Origin: UBA7803 sp034522075 | GTDB lineage: Bacteria > Pseudomonadota > Gammaproteobacteria > Pseudomonadales > Azotimanducaceae | NCBI GenBank assembly: GCA_034522075.1 | Contig: JAXHLO010000024.1 | Location: 1 to 64,000 of the forward strand | Length of the DNA stretch: 64,000 nt | Direction of reading: 5' to 3' | Part shown: positions 6,936 through 16,626 of the stretch, in pieces | Layout of the letters: each line of letters opens with the position of its first letter | How positions within the stretch are numbered: position 1 is the stretch's first letter | Position numbers and translations under genes: made by a program | The notes under the pieces: generated by a model | Told to the model about the DNA's origin: nothing | The model's input: the letters and a program-made list of their open reading frames with translations, nothing else | Database searches by the model: none

Positions 6936-7807
6936 ATAGCCCCCGCTTCCTGAAGCAGACGGCGCAATTCCGGCCGGTGCTGCTCCGACAACTCGATGAG
7001 TGGCAGGCGTATGCCTGGTTCGATTCGGCCCATTTCATACAGTGCCCACTTGGTCGGCGTGGGGCTCGACTCGACGAACAGAAAACGGTGCAGCGGCTGC
7101 AGCGCGGCATCGATCTGCCGGGCTCGTTCCACGTCACCGGCAAGAAACGCCTCGCAGAACTCCGACATCTGCCGCGGCAGAACGTTTGCCGTCACCGATA
7201 TGGTGCCGACCGCGCCGAGTTCGAGCATACGCAGAGTCTGTGCATCCTCACCGGAAAGCACGATGAAGTCATCGGGCACCAGCTCGCGGATGGCACCCAC
7301 CCGCTCAGGATCACCGCATGCCTCCTTGATGCCGACGATACCGTCGAGCACGGCGAGCCGTGCTACCGTTTCCGGCTTCATGTCGCAGGCCGTGCGCGGG
7401 GGCACGTTGTAAAGCACCAGCGGTACTTCGGTCACTTCGGCGATGGCCTGATAATGGCGAAACAGGCCTTCCTGGGTCGGGCGGTTGTAGTACGGAGTGA
7501 CCAGCAGGCATGCATCAGCGCCGAGGCGCTCGGCTTCCTGAGTCTGATGAATGGATTCGTCGGTGGAGTTGGAACCGGTTCCGGCAATCACGGGCACCCG
7601 GCCGGCCGCCACTTCGATAGTGCGGCGTATCACCACCAGATGTTCCGGCGTGTCGAGGGTGGCCGATTCCCCCGTCGTCCCCATGGGCACGATGCCGTGA
7701 GTGCCCTGCTCGATATGCCACTCGATGAGCGCTTCCAGCGCTTCGAAATCTACGGCGCCGTCGCGCTTCATGGGCGTGACCAGCGCAACGATGCTGCCTT
7801 TCAACAT
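6932..7807 (-). CDS. dapA: 4-hydroxy-tetrahydrodipicolinate synthase
   Basis: Condenses pyruvate with aspartate semialdehyde in the diaminopimelate/lysine pathway; cytosolic class I aldolase. It has 291 residues, the usual length. The Schiff-base lysine is K161 (VGIKEACGD), the catalytic tyrosine Y133 (LYNVPPRT) and the threonine pair T44-T45 (PMGTTGES). First gene of the dapA-bamC-mbl operon, overlapping bamC at its stop. No frame problem seen. Confidence 0.97.
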   Translation of the reverse strand: MLKGSIVALVTPMKRDGAVDFEALEALIEWHIEQGTHGIVPMGTTGESATLDTPEHLVVIRRTIEVAAGRVPVIAGTGSNSTDESIHQTQEAERLGADACLLVTPYYNRPTQEGLFRHYQAIAEVTEVPLVLYNVPPRTACDMKPETVARLAVLDGIVGIKEACGDPERVGAIRELVPDDFIVLSGEDAQTLRMLELGAVGTISVTANVLPRQMSEFCEAFLAGDVERARQIDAALQPLHRFLFVESSPTPTKWALYEMGRIEPGIRLPLIELSEQHRPELRRLLQEAGAM

Positions 7808-7913
7808 GATGTGCGGATTGCCAGTTGCTCGGTTGCCCTGTGTGAATAGTCAGCCGCGAAAACCGCGCAATGGTACTTGAGCGCTCGCCGGCATCACAAG
7901 CTCGCCAGCAGGA

Positions 7914-9074
7914 TCAATGCGCACCAGCCCGTTCTGCAGCGCCGTCGCCGGCCGCGGGCTGCGCTGCCGCCGTATCGGCCGTGCCGCCCGCGCCAGGCCC
8001 TCCATCGGCCGCAGCCTCGGGACCCTGGCGCGGCCAGGCATTGAAGATGGCTTTTACCAGGGTAGCCAGCGGAATGGCGAAGAAAATGCCCCAGAAGCCC
8101 CACAGGGCACCGAACAGCAGGATGGCCAGAATGATGGTAATGGGGTGCAGGTCGTTGGCTTCCGAGAACAGCAGCGGCACCAGGACGTTGCCGTCCAGCC
8201 CCTGAATGATCGTGTATGCCACCATGACCCAGGCCAGATCCCACGACCAGCCGAACTGAATGATCGCCACCAGAGCCACCGGGATGGTGACCACAGCGGC
8301 ACCGATGAACGGAATCAGCACCGACAGCCCGACGAACAGGCTCAGCAGGGCCGAGTAGTTCAAACCCATGAACGAGAAGGTGACGAAGGTAATCCCGCCG
8401 ACGATGAGGATCTCCACCGCCTTGCCGCGCACGTAATTGGCCAGTTGCTGGTTCATTTCCGTGCCGACCTGATTGAGCATGGGTCGCCGGGCCGGCAGCA
8501 GCGACAGGAACCACGCCATCATCTTGTCGCGGTCTTTGAGAAAGAAGAACACCGAGATCGGCACCAGCACGACGTAAATGAGCAACCCCAGCAGCGACGG
8601 TACGTTGGCCACCAGCGCTTCCAGAACCGTACCGCTCAGGGTGCCCACCTGACTGGTCGCCGAGGCGAACCACTGATCGATCTGGCCCTGGGTGATGAGG
8701 TCGGGAAAGCGGTCCGCCAGGTCGCGGCCGATCTCCCGCAGGCGCACCATGACCTCCGGCAACGCCCCCATCAATGCCCGAAGCTGCTGCCACACCAGCG
8801 GTACGACGAACACCAGGAAGGTGACCATGGCTCCGACGAACACCAGGAAGGCGATCTGTACCGCGACCCATTCGGGCAGGTGCCAGTTCATGAGGCGGCG
8901 CACCACGCCCTGCAGCAGGAAGGCGATGACCAGGCCGGTGAGAATCGGTGCCAGCACCCCGCCGAACAGAAACAGCACGAGAAAGCCCGCCACCAGCATG
9001 ACCACCAGATAGATGGCTTCCTCGTGGGAGAAGTAGTGGTTGATCCAGCCGCTGATGATCTCGATGAAGCGCAT
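7914..9074 (-). CDS. AI-2E/PerM-family transporter (UPF0118)
   Basis: Integral membrane protein of the AI-2 exporter/PerM family, 386 residues with about eight hydrophobic segments. Conserved elements include PSLLGLLIYVVLVPISVFFF, GLNYSALLSLFVGLSVLIPF and the C-terminal GALWGFWGIFFAIPLATLVKA. Residues after about 345 are an Ala/Gly-rich hydrophilic tail. Its start abuts the tusA stop (9074), so the two are probably one transcript. Family members export signals or amino-acid derivatives, or act in sodium/proton exchange; the substrate here is unknown. Confidence 0.9.
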   Translation of the reverse strand: MRFIEIISGWINHYFSHEEAIYLVVMLVAGFLVLFLFGGVLAPILTGLVIAFLLQGVVRRLMNWHLPEWVAVQIAFLVFVGAMVTFLVFVVPLVWQQLRALMGALPEVMVRLREIGRDLADRFPDLITQGQIDQWFASATSQVGTLSGTVLEALVANVPSLLGLLIYVVLVPISVFFFLKDRDKMMAWFLSLLPARRPMLNQVGTEMNQQLANYVRGKAVEILIVGGITFVTFSFMGLNYSALLSLFVGLSVLIPFIGAAVVTIPVALVAIIQFGWSWDLAWVMVAYTIIQGLDGNVLVPLLFSEANDLHPITIILAILLFGALWGFWGIFFAIPLATLVKAIFNAWPRQGPEAAADGGPGAGGTADTAAAQPAAGDGAAERAGAH

Positions 9075-9319
9075 CAGTCCGGCTTCTTGCGCAGCAGATA
9101 GACGTAGGTATCGCCTTCCTGACGGAAATCCAGCAGCTCGTTGCCGCTCTGCTGGGAAAATACCTCGAAATCCCGCACGGAGCCGGGGTCGGTGGCCAGA
9201 ACCTTGAGTACAGCGTCTGCCGCCAGCCCATTCAGGGCTTTCTTGGCCTTGAGCAGCGGCATGGGGCAGTTCAGCCCCTTGACGTCCAGCAACTGTGCTG
9301 CGGCTTCCTGGTCACTCAT
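9074..9319 (-). CDS. TusA-family sulfurtransferase
   Basis: Small sulfur-carrier protein, 81 residues from the ATG at 9319 (a longer frame to 9355 begins before any convincing start). It contains the family signature with a persulfide-bearing cysteine, LDVKGLNCPMPLLKAKKAL (Cys18), and the second half TDPGSVRDFEVFSQQSGNEL. In this family the cysteine relays sulfur to tRNA thiolation, molybdenum cofactor or sulfur oxidation enzymes. It overlaps the PerM-like gene downstream and is divergent from bepA, whose start is about 75 bp away. Which acceptor it serves cannot be told. Confidence 0.93.
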   Translation of the reverse strand: MSDQEAAAQLLDVKGLNCPMPLLKAKKALNGLAADAVLKVLATDPGSVRDFEVFSQQSGNELLDFRQEGDTYVYLLRKKPD

Positions 9320-9393
9320 GGGCGCAGAATAAAGATCTCCCGCAGGCTGCGCCAATGGAACTTTTCACATGATCGGCGCGTCCATGCATTATC

Positions 9394-10872
9394 ATGACCG
9401 CAATGTTGGCGCAATTTCGCAACCTGTCGGCCCGGGCGCTTATTGCGCTGCTGGTCATGGCTGTCTGGCTGCCCGCGGGCAACCCGGCCCGCGCCGATGT
9501 GACTGCCCAGGATCTGCCCGTACTGGGCGATGCCTCGTCGAGCCTGATCTCGCCGGAAATGGAACGCCAGATCGGCGGTCAGTTCCTGAAGCAGCTCCAT
9601 GCCGCGCTGCCCACCGTGAATGATCCGATTCTCAAATACTGGGTAAACGGGCAGATCACCGAGCTGGCCCAGCACTCCCAGTTGCGTGACAACCTCATGC
9701 AGGTCGTGCTCATCGACAACGATCAGATCAACGCTTTTGCCGCCCCCGGCGGCGTGGTGGGCATCAACCTCGGCCTGCTGCTCGCCGCACAGGACATACA
9801 CGAGTATTCCTCGGTGATCGCCCACGAACTGGCCCACTTGAGCCAGCGCCATTTCGCCCGCGGCGTCGAAGAGCAACGTGCCCAGACCCTGCCTACCCTG
9901 GCCTCGCTGCTGGCCGCCATCATGATAGGCGCGGTGGGCGGCGGTGATGCCGGCATGGCAGCCATTTCCGCGGCACAGGCGGCCGCACAGTCAAAACAGC
10001 TCAGCTACAGCCGGACGCGCGAGCAGGAGGCCGACCGCATCGGGCTCAATACCCTGGTGCGCGCCGACCTGGACCCGAAGGGTATGTCACGCATGTTCGA
10101 ACGCATGCAGCAGGCTTACCGCTTCACCAGCCGGCCGCCGGAATTTCTGCTCACCCACCCCTTGTCGGAATCACGCATCGCCGATGCGCGCCAGCAGGTC
10201 CAGTCATACCCGGACAGGCAATACGACGACTCTCTCGACTATGCCCTGATGCGCGCCCGGGCCATGGTCCACTACGCCGAATCGCCGCAGGCGGCAGTGA
10301 AGCGGTTCGAAAAGGCCGTTCGCGACCAGCCGGACTCGGCGCCGGCCCGCTACGGTCTGGCGCTTGCCCTGTCCAAAGCCGGCGAACATGAGCAGGCGCT
10401 GGCGCTGGGCGATGAGCTGTTTACCGGGGATCCCAACAACATTCTCTATGTCGCGGCCTATGGCGAACTGCTCATCAAGGCAGACAAGCTCGACCAGGCA
10501 GAACGGCTGCTGAAACAGAATCTGTCCATCAATCCGGACAATCCGCCGCTGGCCATGCTCTATGCCAAGGCCTTGAGCGATCAGGAAAAACACCAGGCCG
10601 CCCAGGAGGTGCTGACCCGCCAGAGCCGGCTGCGCAGCGACGATGTAGACGTCTGGTACAACCTGGCGGAGGTCTCGGGCCTGGCCGGCGACATCATCAG
10701 CGTCCATCGCGCCCGGGCCGAGTACTTCGCCCTGCACGGCGGTTACCAGAAAGCCATCGCCCACCTGGAATACGCCCGCCGTCTCACCGACCGGAGCAAC
10801 TCACAGCTCCTGGCGCGGCTCGATCAGCGTATCGACGACTTCCGCCACGCCATGCGCGTGGCCCGTTCCTGA
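9394..10872 (+). CDS. bepA: BepA-like periplasmic M48 metalloprotease with TPR repeats
   Basis: Periplasmic zinc metalloprotease and chaperone that assists or clears LptD and BAM substrates. It has 492 residues with a signal peptide (hydrophobic 12-35, cleavage after ARA), then the M48 domain with HELAH at 144-148 and the third ligand E213 in REQEADRIG. From about residue 300 come TPR repeats (ARYGLALALSKAGEHEQALAL). TPR plus M48 is the BepA/YfgC architecture. It ends convergently with nadA, with stops directly adjacent. Confidence 0.92.
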   Translation: MTAMLAQFRNLSARALIALLVMAVWLPAGNPARADVTAQDLPVLGDASSSLISPEMERQIGGQFLKQLHAALPTVNDPILKYWVNGQITELAQHSQLRDNLMQVVLIDNDQINAFAAPGGVVGINLGLLLAAQDIHEYSSVIAHELAHLSQRHFARGVEEQRAQTLPTLASLLAAIMIGAVGGGDAGMAAISAAQAAAQSKQLSYSRTREQEADRIGLNTLVRADLDPKGMSRMFERMQQAYRFTSRPPEFLLTHPLSESRIADARQQVQSYPDRQYDDSLDYALMRARAMVHYAESPQAAVKRFEKAVRDQPDSAPARYGLALALSKAGEHEQALALGDELFTGDPNNILYVAAYGELLIKADKLDQAERLLKQNLSINPDNPPLAMLYAKALSDQEKHQAAQEVLTRQSRLRSDDVDVWYNLAEVSGLAGDIISVHRARAEYFALHGGYQKAIAHLEYARRLTDRSNSQLLARLDQRIDDFRHAMRVARS

Positions 10873-11922
10873 TCAGGCCTGAAAATCCAGCATCCGCTGC
10901 AGCGGGATCATGGCGCGCTGGGCCACTTCCGGGTCGACCTGAACCTCATTGGCCGCCGTCAGGGCATCGCTGTCCAGGCAGGCGGCCAGTTGCTTCAGCT
11001 CGTTCATGGCCATCCACGGACAATGCGCACAACTGCGGCACGTTGCACCTTCTCCCGCCGTGGGCGCTTCGATGAAACGCTTATCCGGGTTGCGCTGGCG
11101 CAGCTTGTGAAAGATGCCCCGGTCGGTGGCAACGATGAACGTGCGGTTGGGCAGTTCACCGGCGGCACGGATGATCTGGCTCGTGGACCCCACCACGTCG
11201 GCGATGCCGATCACCGAATCCGGGGACTCGGGATGCACCAGCACGGCGGCGTCGGGATACACCGCTTTCAGATCCAGCAGCGCCTTGGACTTGAACTCCT
11301 CGTGGACCACGCAGGCACCGTTCCACAACAGCATGTCGGCGCCGGTGCGGCTTTGAATCCAGTGACCCAGGTGTTTATCCGGGGCCCAGAGAATCTTGTG
11401 GCCCTGGTCGTGCAGGCGCTCGACGATGGGCAACGCCACACTGCTGGTGACCACCCAGTCCGACAGCGCTTTGACCCGTGCCGAGGTATTGGCATAGACG
11501 ACTACCTGGCGATCCGGGTGGTCGCGGCAGAACGCTTCGAACTCGTCCGGCGGACAGCCCAGATCCAGAGAACACTCCGCCTCCAGCGTCGGCATGATGA
11601 CGCGCTTTTCCGGCGACAGGATCTTGGCCGTCTCGCCCATGAAGCGCACCCCCGCCACCACCAGGGTCGAGGCCGGATGCTGCTTGCCGAATCGCGCCAT
11701 CTCCAGCGAATCGGCCACGAACCCGCCGGTTTCCTCGGCCAGATCCTGCACATCGGCGTCCACGTAATAATGCGCCACCAGCACGGCATCGCGGGCCTCG
11801 AGCTGGGCCTTGATCTGCTCGCGCAGAGCCACTTTCTCCATGGGATCGATGTGCTCGGGCTCGAACAGCGGAATCCGCTCGGCCGAAAGCGTATGGTCGG
11901 GCATCTTGATCGGTGCGTTCAT
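10873..11922 (-). CDS. nadA: Quinolinate synthase A
   Basis: Condenses iminoaspartate with dihydroxyacetone phosphate to quinolinate in de novo NAD synthesis, using a 4Fe-4S cluster. Conserved features are VLVAHYYVDADVQDLAEETG at the N-terminal site, the cluster cysteines in EAECSLDLGC, LLWNGACVVHEE and GATCRSCAHCPWMAMNEL, and HPESPDSV. The ATG at 11922 gives 349 residues, near the E. coli length of 347; ATG at 11952 is an alternative. The gene stands alone, convergent with bepA and divergent from the ATP-grasp gene. Confidence 0.96.
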   Translation of the reverse strand: MNAPIKMPDHTLSAERIPLFEPEHIDPMEKVALREQIKAQLEARDAVLVAHYYVDADVQDLAEETGGFVADSLEMARFGKQHPASTLVVAGVRFMGETAKILSPEKRVIMPTLEAECSLDLGCPPDEFEAFCRDHPDRQVVVYANTSARVKALSDWVVTSSVALPIVERLHDQGHKILWAPDKHLGHWIQSRTGADMLLWNGACVVHEEFKSKALLDLKAVYPDAAVLVHPESPDSVIGIADVVGSTSQIIRAAGELPNRTFIVATDRGIFHKLRQRNPDKRFIEAPTAGEGATCRSCAHCPWMAMNELKQLAACLDSDALTAANEVQVDPEVAQRAMIPLQRMLDFQA

Positions 11923-12108
11923 AGGGTCATTTATGGCGCCGTTGGCGGACATTTTCAATGTTGCATAATCATGAATTTGCCCGGGTCGTTTCGTCGTATC
12001 CTGGCTGTTGGACCGCGAGGACGAGCCATGGTGCCGGAATCAACGCGATTTTTGTCAATTTTGTTGTGCTTATGAGCCGCGAGTCAGCCTTCGCGGTGGC
12101 CGCCCCCC

Positions 12109-12978
12109 ATGCCTGAGATGGTCTTCCTGCTGGGTGACACCCGCCTGGCCCGCCACGACAACCACCGCCGACTGCCGCGGGCCTTCCGGACAGCCGGCTG
12201 GAGCGTCACGGAGTTGTCCCAGGATGCCGTGCGGCTGACCGCCAACGGCGTAAGCCTGGGCGAGACCGATCCGCTGCGCTTCGACCTGATCTGGCTGCTG
12301 GGCCTGGGGCCTGCAGACACCTTTTTCGACCGTATGCAGCTACTTCACCAGCTACCGCAGCAACGCCTGGTGGTCAGTGTGGACGCGCTCATGTACTGGC
12401 ATGCCAAATACGCCTGGTGGCGTCACATGCCGGAGACCCATGCCGCCTGTGAGGCTGAGTATCTCAAGCGCCGGCTCGCCGGCGGCGGCGACTGGGTCAT
12501 CAAACCCGCCGCCGGCAGCTACGGCCGGGACGTCCAGCGAATCTGCGACAATGCCGCCGGCCGCGCGGCCATCGAGCGGCTGACCGATGGGGGCCGTCGC
12601 TACTGCCTGCTGCAACGCTACGTCGCCGAGATCGAACAGGGCGAAAAGCGCACCGTGGTCGCCGGCGGACAGATCATCGGCAGCTATCTGCGCACCCCCA
12701 AGCCCGGGGTCCCCGGAGAATTCCGCAGCAATCTGAGCCTCGGGGCGGCCGCCTGCCTCACTGAGCTCAGCAGCGGAGAACGCGAACTGGTGACCGACCT
12801 GGCGCACGATCTCGCGGCCCGCGGCGTCGGCTTTGCGGCGGTGGATACGGCCTATCCCTACCTCATGGAGATCAATCTCGCCGGGCCGGGCGGTCTCGCC
12901 ACGCTCCACGAACTGAGCGGCCGCGACCCGGCGCCAGCCGTGGTTGCCGCAGTCTGCGCGTGGCGCGGGTTTCAGTGA
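12109..12978 (+). CDS. Glutathione-synthase-like ATP-grasp protein
   Basis: ATP-grasp ligase of 289 residues resembling glutathione synthetase (joins glycine to gamma-glutamylcysteine), though shorter than the usual 315. ATP-grasp elements: WVIKPAAGSYGRDVQRI (phosphate-binding loop), LLQRYVAEIEQGEKRTVVAGG, PGEFRSNLSLGA and the metal-binding YLMEINLAGPGGLATL. The FRSN-L-GG-like and EIN-P-GL blocks are those of GshB. It could instead be a related ligase of the same fold, so I give no symbol. No gshA is visible nearby. Its 3' end overlaps the minus-strand 95-residue gene by seven bases. Confidence 0.8.
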   Translation: MPEMVFLLGDTRLARHDNHRRLPRAFRTAGWSVTELSQDAVRLTANGVSLGETDPLRFDLIWLLGLGPADTFFDRMQLLHQLPQQRLVVSVDALMYWHAKYAWWRHMPETHAACEAEYLKRRLAGGGDWVIKPAAGSYGRDVQRICDNAAGRAAIERLTDGGRRYCLLQRYVAEIEQGEKRTVVAGGQIIGSYLRTPKPGVPGEFRSNLSLGAAACLTELSSGERELVTDLAHDLAARGVGFAAVDTAYPYLMEINLAGPGGLATLHELSGRDPAPAVVAAVCAWRGFQ

Positions 12979-13259
12979 CGGGGCGGCTCGTCGTTTTCGC
13001 GCTGCTGTGCGAGCAGCATGGTGCGTAGCTGCTCCAGCGCATCCTGACGCTCATCCAGCGTGCGGACATGCCAGCGGATGATCTCGCCGCGTTTCGGGTG
13101 CGCGGACAACCGGTATGTCTCCAGAGACTCCTTGAGCCGCCGGATTTCCCGCTCCAGCATGGCAATGACGTCATCGAGAGACCGATTGAGATGCGCTTCG
13201 TAATCACTCCTGTCGTTCACGGAACTGCCTGTCTCCCGAATCGAGGTGTCGTTCGTCAT
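12972..13259 (-). CDS. Small predicted coiled-coil protein of unknown function
   Basis: A 95-residue frame on the minus strand with no family I recognise. Central residues are strongly helical and charged (LDDVIAMLEREIRRLKESLE, then HVRTLDERQDALEQLRTMLL), suggesting a short antiparallel coiled coil. Composition and the absence of a better overlapping frame support it being real. It is convergent with the ATP-grasp gene and divergent from the SDR gene at 13420. Cytosolic, no signal peptide. Confidence 0.6.
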   Translation of the reverse strand: MTNDTSIRETGSSVNDRSDYEAHLNRSLDDVIAMLEREIRRLKESLETYRLSAHPKRGEIIRWHVRTLDERQDALEQLRTMLLAQQRENDEPPRH

Positions 13260-13419
13260 GTACTCAGCTTAGGCAATAAACTCCGCGGCAGGGGCTCGAA
13301 TCTGGCCGCGTTGAGGTTTTCGACGACTGCATCACGACCGCCGAGCCTTGCATATAGCCGGTCGAATCGTAGACTGCTGGGTTTGATTCAAAATCGAGTA
13401 TACGGAGAAGGAGAACACT

Positions 13420-14295
13420 ATGGGAATGCTTGACGGTAAGGTCGCCATCGTCACGGGGGCCGGCGGCGGTATCGGCCGTGCCCACGCCCTGCTGCTGGCC
13501 CACGAGGGCGCCTCGGTGGTGGTCAATGATCTCGGCAGCTCCCGCGACGGTACCGGCGCGTCCCAGAACATGGCCGACACCGTGGTCGACGAGATCAAAG
13601 CAGCCGGCGGCAAGGCTGTGGCCAACTACGGCTCGGTCACCGAGCAGGCCGACGCCCAGGCCATGGTCGACCAGGCCGTGCAGGAATTCGGCAAGCTCGA
13701 CATCCTGATCGCCAATGCCGGCATTCTGCGCGACAAGTCGTTCAAGAAAATGGACGACGACATGTGGGATGTGGTTCTCAATGTGCACCTGCGCGGCACC
13801 TATCTGACCAGCAAGGCCGCCTACGACCGGTTCCTCGAGCAGGGCACCGGCGGCCGCATCATCATGACCAGTTCCACCTCCGGCCTGCTCGGCAACTTTG
13901 GTCAGACCAACTACGGCGCCGCCAAAGCGGGCATCGCCGGCTTCATGCGCTGCCTGTGGCTGGAAGGCTTGAAATACGGCATCACCGTCAACGTCCTGGC
14001 GCCTACGGCCATGTCGCGCATGACCGAAGACATATTGCCCGAGGACGTGCAGGACAAGTTCCCGCCGGAAAACGTCTCCCCGGCCATCGTGTTCCTGTGC
14101 AGTGACGAAGCCAAGGAAGTCTCCGGCCGGCAGTTCCTCATCGGCGGGAACAGCGTGCAGCTGCTGTCCTGGCAGCTCACCCCCATTGCCAACCGGCCGC
14201 TGGAAGAGGGCCCGTGGGAAGTCTCCGAGATCGGTGAGAAGATTCTCGCCAGCAAAGACAACTGGCCGCCGATCAACCCTCTGCGCGGCGCGTAG
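13420..14295 (+). CDS. SDR dehydrogenase, MFE-2/Hsd4A-like
   Basis: NAD(H)-dependent short-chain dehydrogenase of 291 residues, first gene of an acyl-CoA catabolic operon. Cofactor motif TGAGGGIGRAHA, the VVNDLG loop typical of 3-hydroxyacyl-CoA dehydrogenase domains of multifunctional enzyme type 2, NAG at about 106, and the Ser-Tyr-Lys site (MTSSTSGLLGNFGQTNYGAAKAG). Strong ribosome-binding site GGAGAAGGAG before ATG 13420. Close relatives oxidise 3-hydroxyacyl-CoAs, including steroid side-chain intermediates; that substrate is inference. Confidence 0.9.
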   Translation: MGMLDGKVAIVTGAGGGIGRAHALLLAHEGASVVVNDLGSSRDGTGASQNMADTVVDEIKAAGGKAVANYGSVTEQADAQAMVDQAVQEFGKLDILIANAGILRDKSFKKMDDDMWDVVLNVHLRGTYLTSKAAYDRFLEQGTGGRIIMTSSTSGLLGNFGQTNYGAAKAGIAGFMRCLWLEGLKYGITVNVLAPTAMSRMTEDILPEDVQDKFPPENVSPAIVFLCSDEAKEVSGRQFLIGGNSVQLLSWQLTPIANRPLEEGPWEVSEIGEKILASKDNWPPINPLRGA

Positions 14296-14317
14296 ACCGG
14301 CGCAGGGCAGGAGGTAG

Positions 14318-15526
14318 ATGACCGTGGCGGGGCCGCTGCACGGCTTCCGCGTTCTCGATCTGTCAGCCGTGGTGTCCGGTCCGCTGACCGGCGCCCTGCT
14401 GGCCGATCAGGGCGCCGACGTGATCAAGGTCGAGCGTACGGGCGCCGGCGACATCCAGCGCCATGTGGGCAGCAAACGCAACGGCTTCTCGGGCTTTTTC
14501 CACGTTCTGAACCGCGGCAAGCGCTCGCTGGCCGTTGATCTCGGCAGTACCGAGGGCGTGGACATCGTCCGCCGCCTGGCCCGCGACGCCGATGTGGTGA
14601 TCCAGAACTTCCGCCCGGGCGTGGTGGACCGGCTGGGCATCGGCTACAGCGTCCTGTCGGCGGACAACCCCGGGCTTGTTTATCTGTCCATCAGCGGCTT
14701 CGGCCAGACCGGGCCGCGGGCCCGGGAACGCGCCTATGACCCGATCATTCAGTGTTACTCCGGCATGGCCGACGTGCAGGGCCGCATTCACCCCGAGCAT
14801 CCGGACCGGCCCGAGCAGGTCAACATGCTGCTGCTCGACAAACTCACCGCCGCCACCGGCTGCCAGGCCGTCACGGCGGCGCTGCTGGCGCGCTCCAAGT
14901 CCGGCCAGGGTCAGCACATCGAGCTGTCCATGCTCGACACGGCCATCGCCTTCGCCTGGAGCGATGTGGCGGCCGATCTGATTCTGCAGGGTGACGGCGT
15001 GGAGCAACGTCCGCCGGTGGGCGCGTCCGGCACGGTATTCGAGTTCCGCGATGGCTGGGGCGCCACCATGACCCTTTCCCAGGGCGAATTCGAAGGCATG
15101 TGCCGCGTGTTCGGTGCCGAGGACATCGCCGCCGACCCCCGTTTCGCCTCCCTTGAGGCACGCATGGGTCACCGCGACGAACTGCGCGAGGTGCTCGCCG
15201 ACCGGCTGGCACAAGCGGCTGCCGGTCTGGGCATCGAGGAAGCCGGTGCGCGCCTGGCTGCCGAGCAGGTGCCGTTTGCCCGGGTCCGACGCCTCGCCGA
15301 GCTCCACGACGACGCTCAGGTTCAGCACAATGAGATGTTCCGGGACATCGACCATCCGGTCGCCGGGCGGCTGCGCGAAGCCCGCCCGGCACCGCGTTTT
15401 TCCGCCACTCCCGCCCAAGCCGGTGCGCCGGCACCCACGGTGGGGCAGCATACCCGTGAGATCCTCGAGGAATGCGGCTTCGGCGACCAGCTCGAGGACT
15501 ATCTACGAAGAGGAATCGTGTCATGA
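14318..15526 (+). CDS. CaiB/BaiF-family CoA-transferase
   Basis: Class III CoA-transferase, 402 residues. N-terminal LDLSAVVSGPLTGALLADQG, ADVIKVERTGAGD, NRGKRSLAVDLGSTEG and VVIQNFRPGVVDRLGIGY are the family's conserved blocks; the nucleophilic aspartate is probably that of LLLDKLTAATG. It sits between the SDR and the first acyl-CoA dehydrogenase, whose start overlaps its stop (ATGA). The role is likely activation or racemisation-type handling of a carboxylic acid feeding the dehydrogenases; the exact acid is unknown. Confidence 0.92.
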   Translation: MTVAGPLHGFRVLDLSAVVSGPLTGALLADQGADVIKVERTGAGDIQRHVGSKRNGFSGFFHVLNRGKRSLAVDLGSTEGVDIVRRLARDADVVIQNFRPGVVDRLGIGYSVLSADNPGLVYLSISGFGQTGPRARERAYDPIIQCYSGMADVQGRIHPEHPDRPEQVNMLLLDKLTAATGCQAVTAALLARSKSGQGQHIELSMLDTAIAFAWSDVAADLILQGDGVEQRPPVGASGTVFEFRDGWGATMTLSQGEFEGMCRVFGAEDIAADPRFASLEARMGHRDELREVLADRLAQAAAGLGIEEAGARLAAEQVPFARVRRLAELHDDAQVQHNEMFRDIDHPVAGRLREARPAPRFSATPAQAGAPAPTVGQHTREILEECGFGDQLEDYLRRGIVS

Positions 15527-16626
15527 ATTTCGGTTTTACCGAAGAACAGAACCTGCTGCGCGATCAGGTGCGGCGTTTCATGGACCAGGCCTGCACCCTG
15601 CCCAGGGTCCGCGAACTCATGGACCGCGACGACGGTTTCGACCCGGCGCTGTGGAAACAGGCCGGCGAGTTGGGCTGGCTGGGCCTGATCATTCCCGAAA
15701 ACCACGGCGGGCTGGGGCTCAAGTGGGTCGACCTGACCGTCGTACTGGAAGAAACCGGGCGCGGCCTGTCGCCCCTGCCCATCGTCTCCCAGGCCCTGTC
15801 CAGCGCTGCGATTCTGCGCTGCGGCAGCGATGCCCACAAAACCGACTGGCTGCCGGGGATCGCCAGCGGCGAGGCCATCTGCACGCTGGCGCTCTACGAT
15901 GAACCAAACTGGATCGCCCCGGAAGCCGTGACCCTCACAGGCACGAGCGCCAAAGGCGGCGTCAAGATCAGTGGTACCAAGCCGTTCGTCGCCGATGCCA
16001 TGGCGGCTCACTACTACCTGCTCGCATTCCGCGGCCCCGACGGTCTGGCGCTGGCGGGTGTATCCCGCGATGAGGTGACCGTGAAGGCGCAACCCGCCAT
16101 GGATCGGACCAAACCCGGCGGCAGCGTTACCCTGGATGGCCTGGTCGTGCCCGATGACAGAGTTCTGCCCATGAGCGAGGACGACTTGAGCTGGCTGAAC
16201 GACCTCGGCGCCGTAGCGGTCACTGCCGAGATGGTGGGTGCGGCGGAGGCGGCCCTGGAGATGACCAGCAGCTACGCCCGGGAGCGCATTCAGTTCGGCA
16301 AGCCCATCGGCCAGTACCAGGGCGTCAAGCACCGCCTGGCGGACATCTTCGTGGATGTGGAGTCGTTCAAATCGCTGCTCTACTACGCCGCCTGGGCCGC
16401 GGACGATGCTCCCGCCGAATTACCGCGTGCCGTATCGCTGGCCAAGGGCTATGCGTCGGATGCCTTCGCGCGCATCGGCATCGACGGCGTCGGCCTGCAC
16501 GGCGCCATCGGCTTCACCGCCGAATACGACATTCAGCTCTACCTGAAGCGTTCCAAATGGGCCCGGCCCATGTTCGGAGACTCCGACTACCATCTGGACC
16601 GCGTGGCCAGTCTGGGAGGTTTGTAA
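15523..16626 (+). CDS. Acyl-CoA dehydrogenase, subunit 1 of a tandem pair
   Basis: FAD-dependent acyl-CoA dehydrogenase family, 367 residues starting FGFTEEQNLLRDQVRRFMDQ. The flavin/substrate regions are weaker than in classical members. The C-terminus LHGAIGFTAEYDIQLYLKRS is conserved, but the chain ends without the EGTxEIQ active-site segment. The start overlaps the CoA-transferase stop and its own stop overlaps the next gene (TAATG at 16624-16628). Tandem overlapping acyl-CoA dehydrogenases are typical of heterotetrameric enzymes acting on bulky acyl-CoAs such as steroid side chains; heteromer formation is inferred. Confidence 0.9.
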   Translation: MNFGFTEEQNLLRDQVRRFMDQACTLPRVRELMDRDDGFDPALWKQAGELGWLGLIIPENHGGLGLKWVDLTVVLEETGRGLSPLPIVSQALSSAAILRCGSDAHKTDWLPGIASGEAICTLALYDEPNWIAPEAVTLTGTSAKGGVKISGTKPFVADAMAAHYYLLAFRGPDGLALAGVSRDEVTVKAQPAMDRTKPGGSVTLDGLVVPDDRVLPMSEDDLSWLNDLGAVAVTAEMVGAAEAALEMTSSYARERIQFGKPIGQYQGVKHRLADIFVDVESFKSLLYYAAWAADDAPAELPRAVSLAKGYASDAFARIGIDGVGLHGAIGFTAEYDIQLYLKRSKWARPMFGDSDYHLDRVASLGGL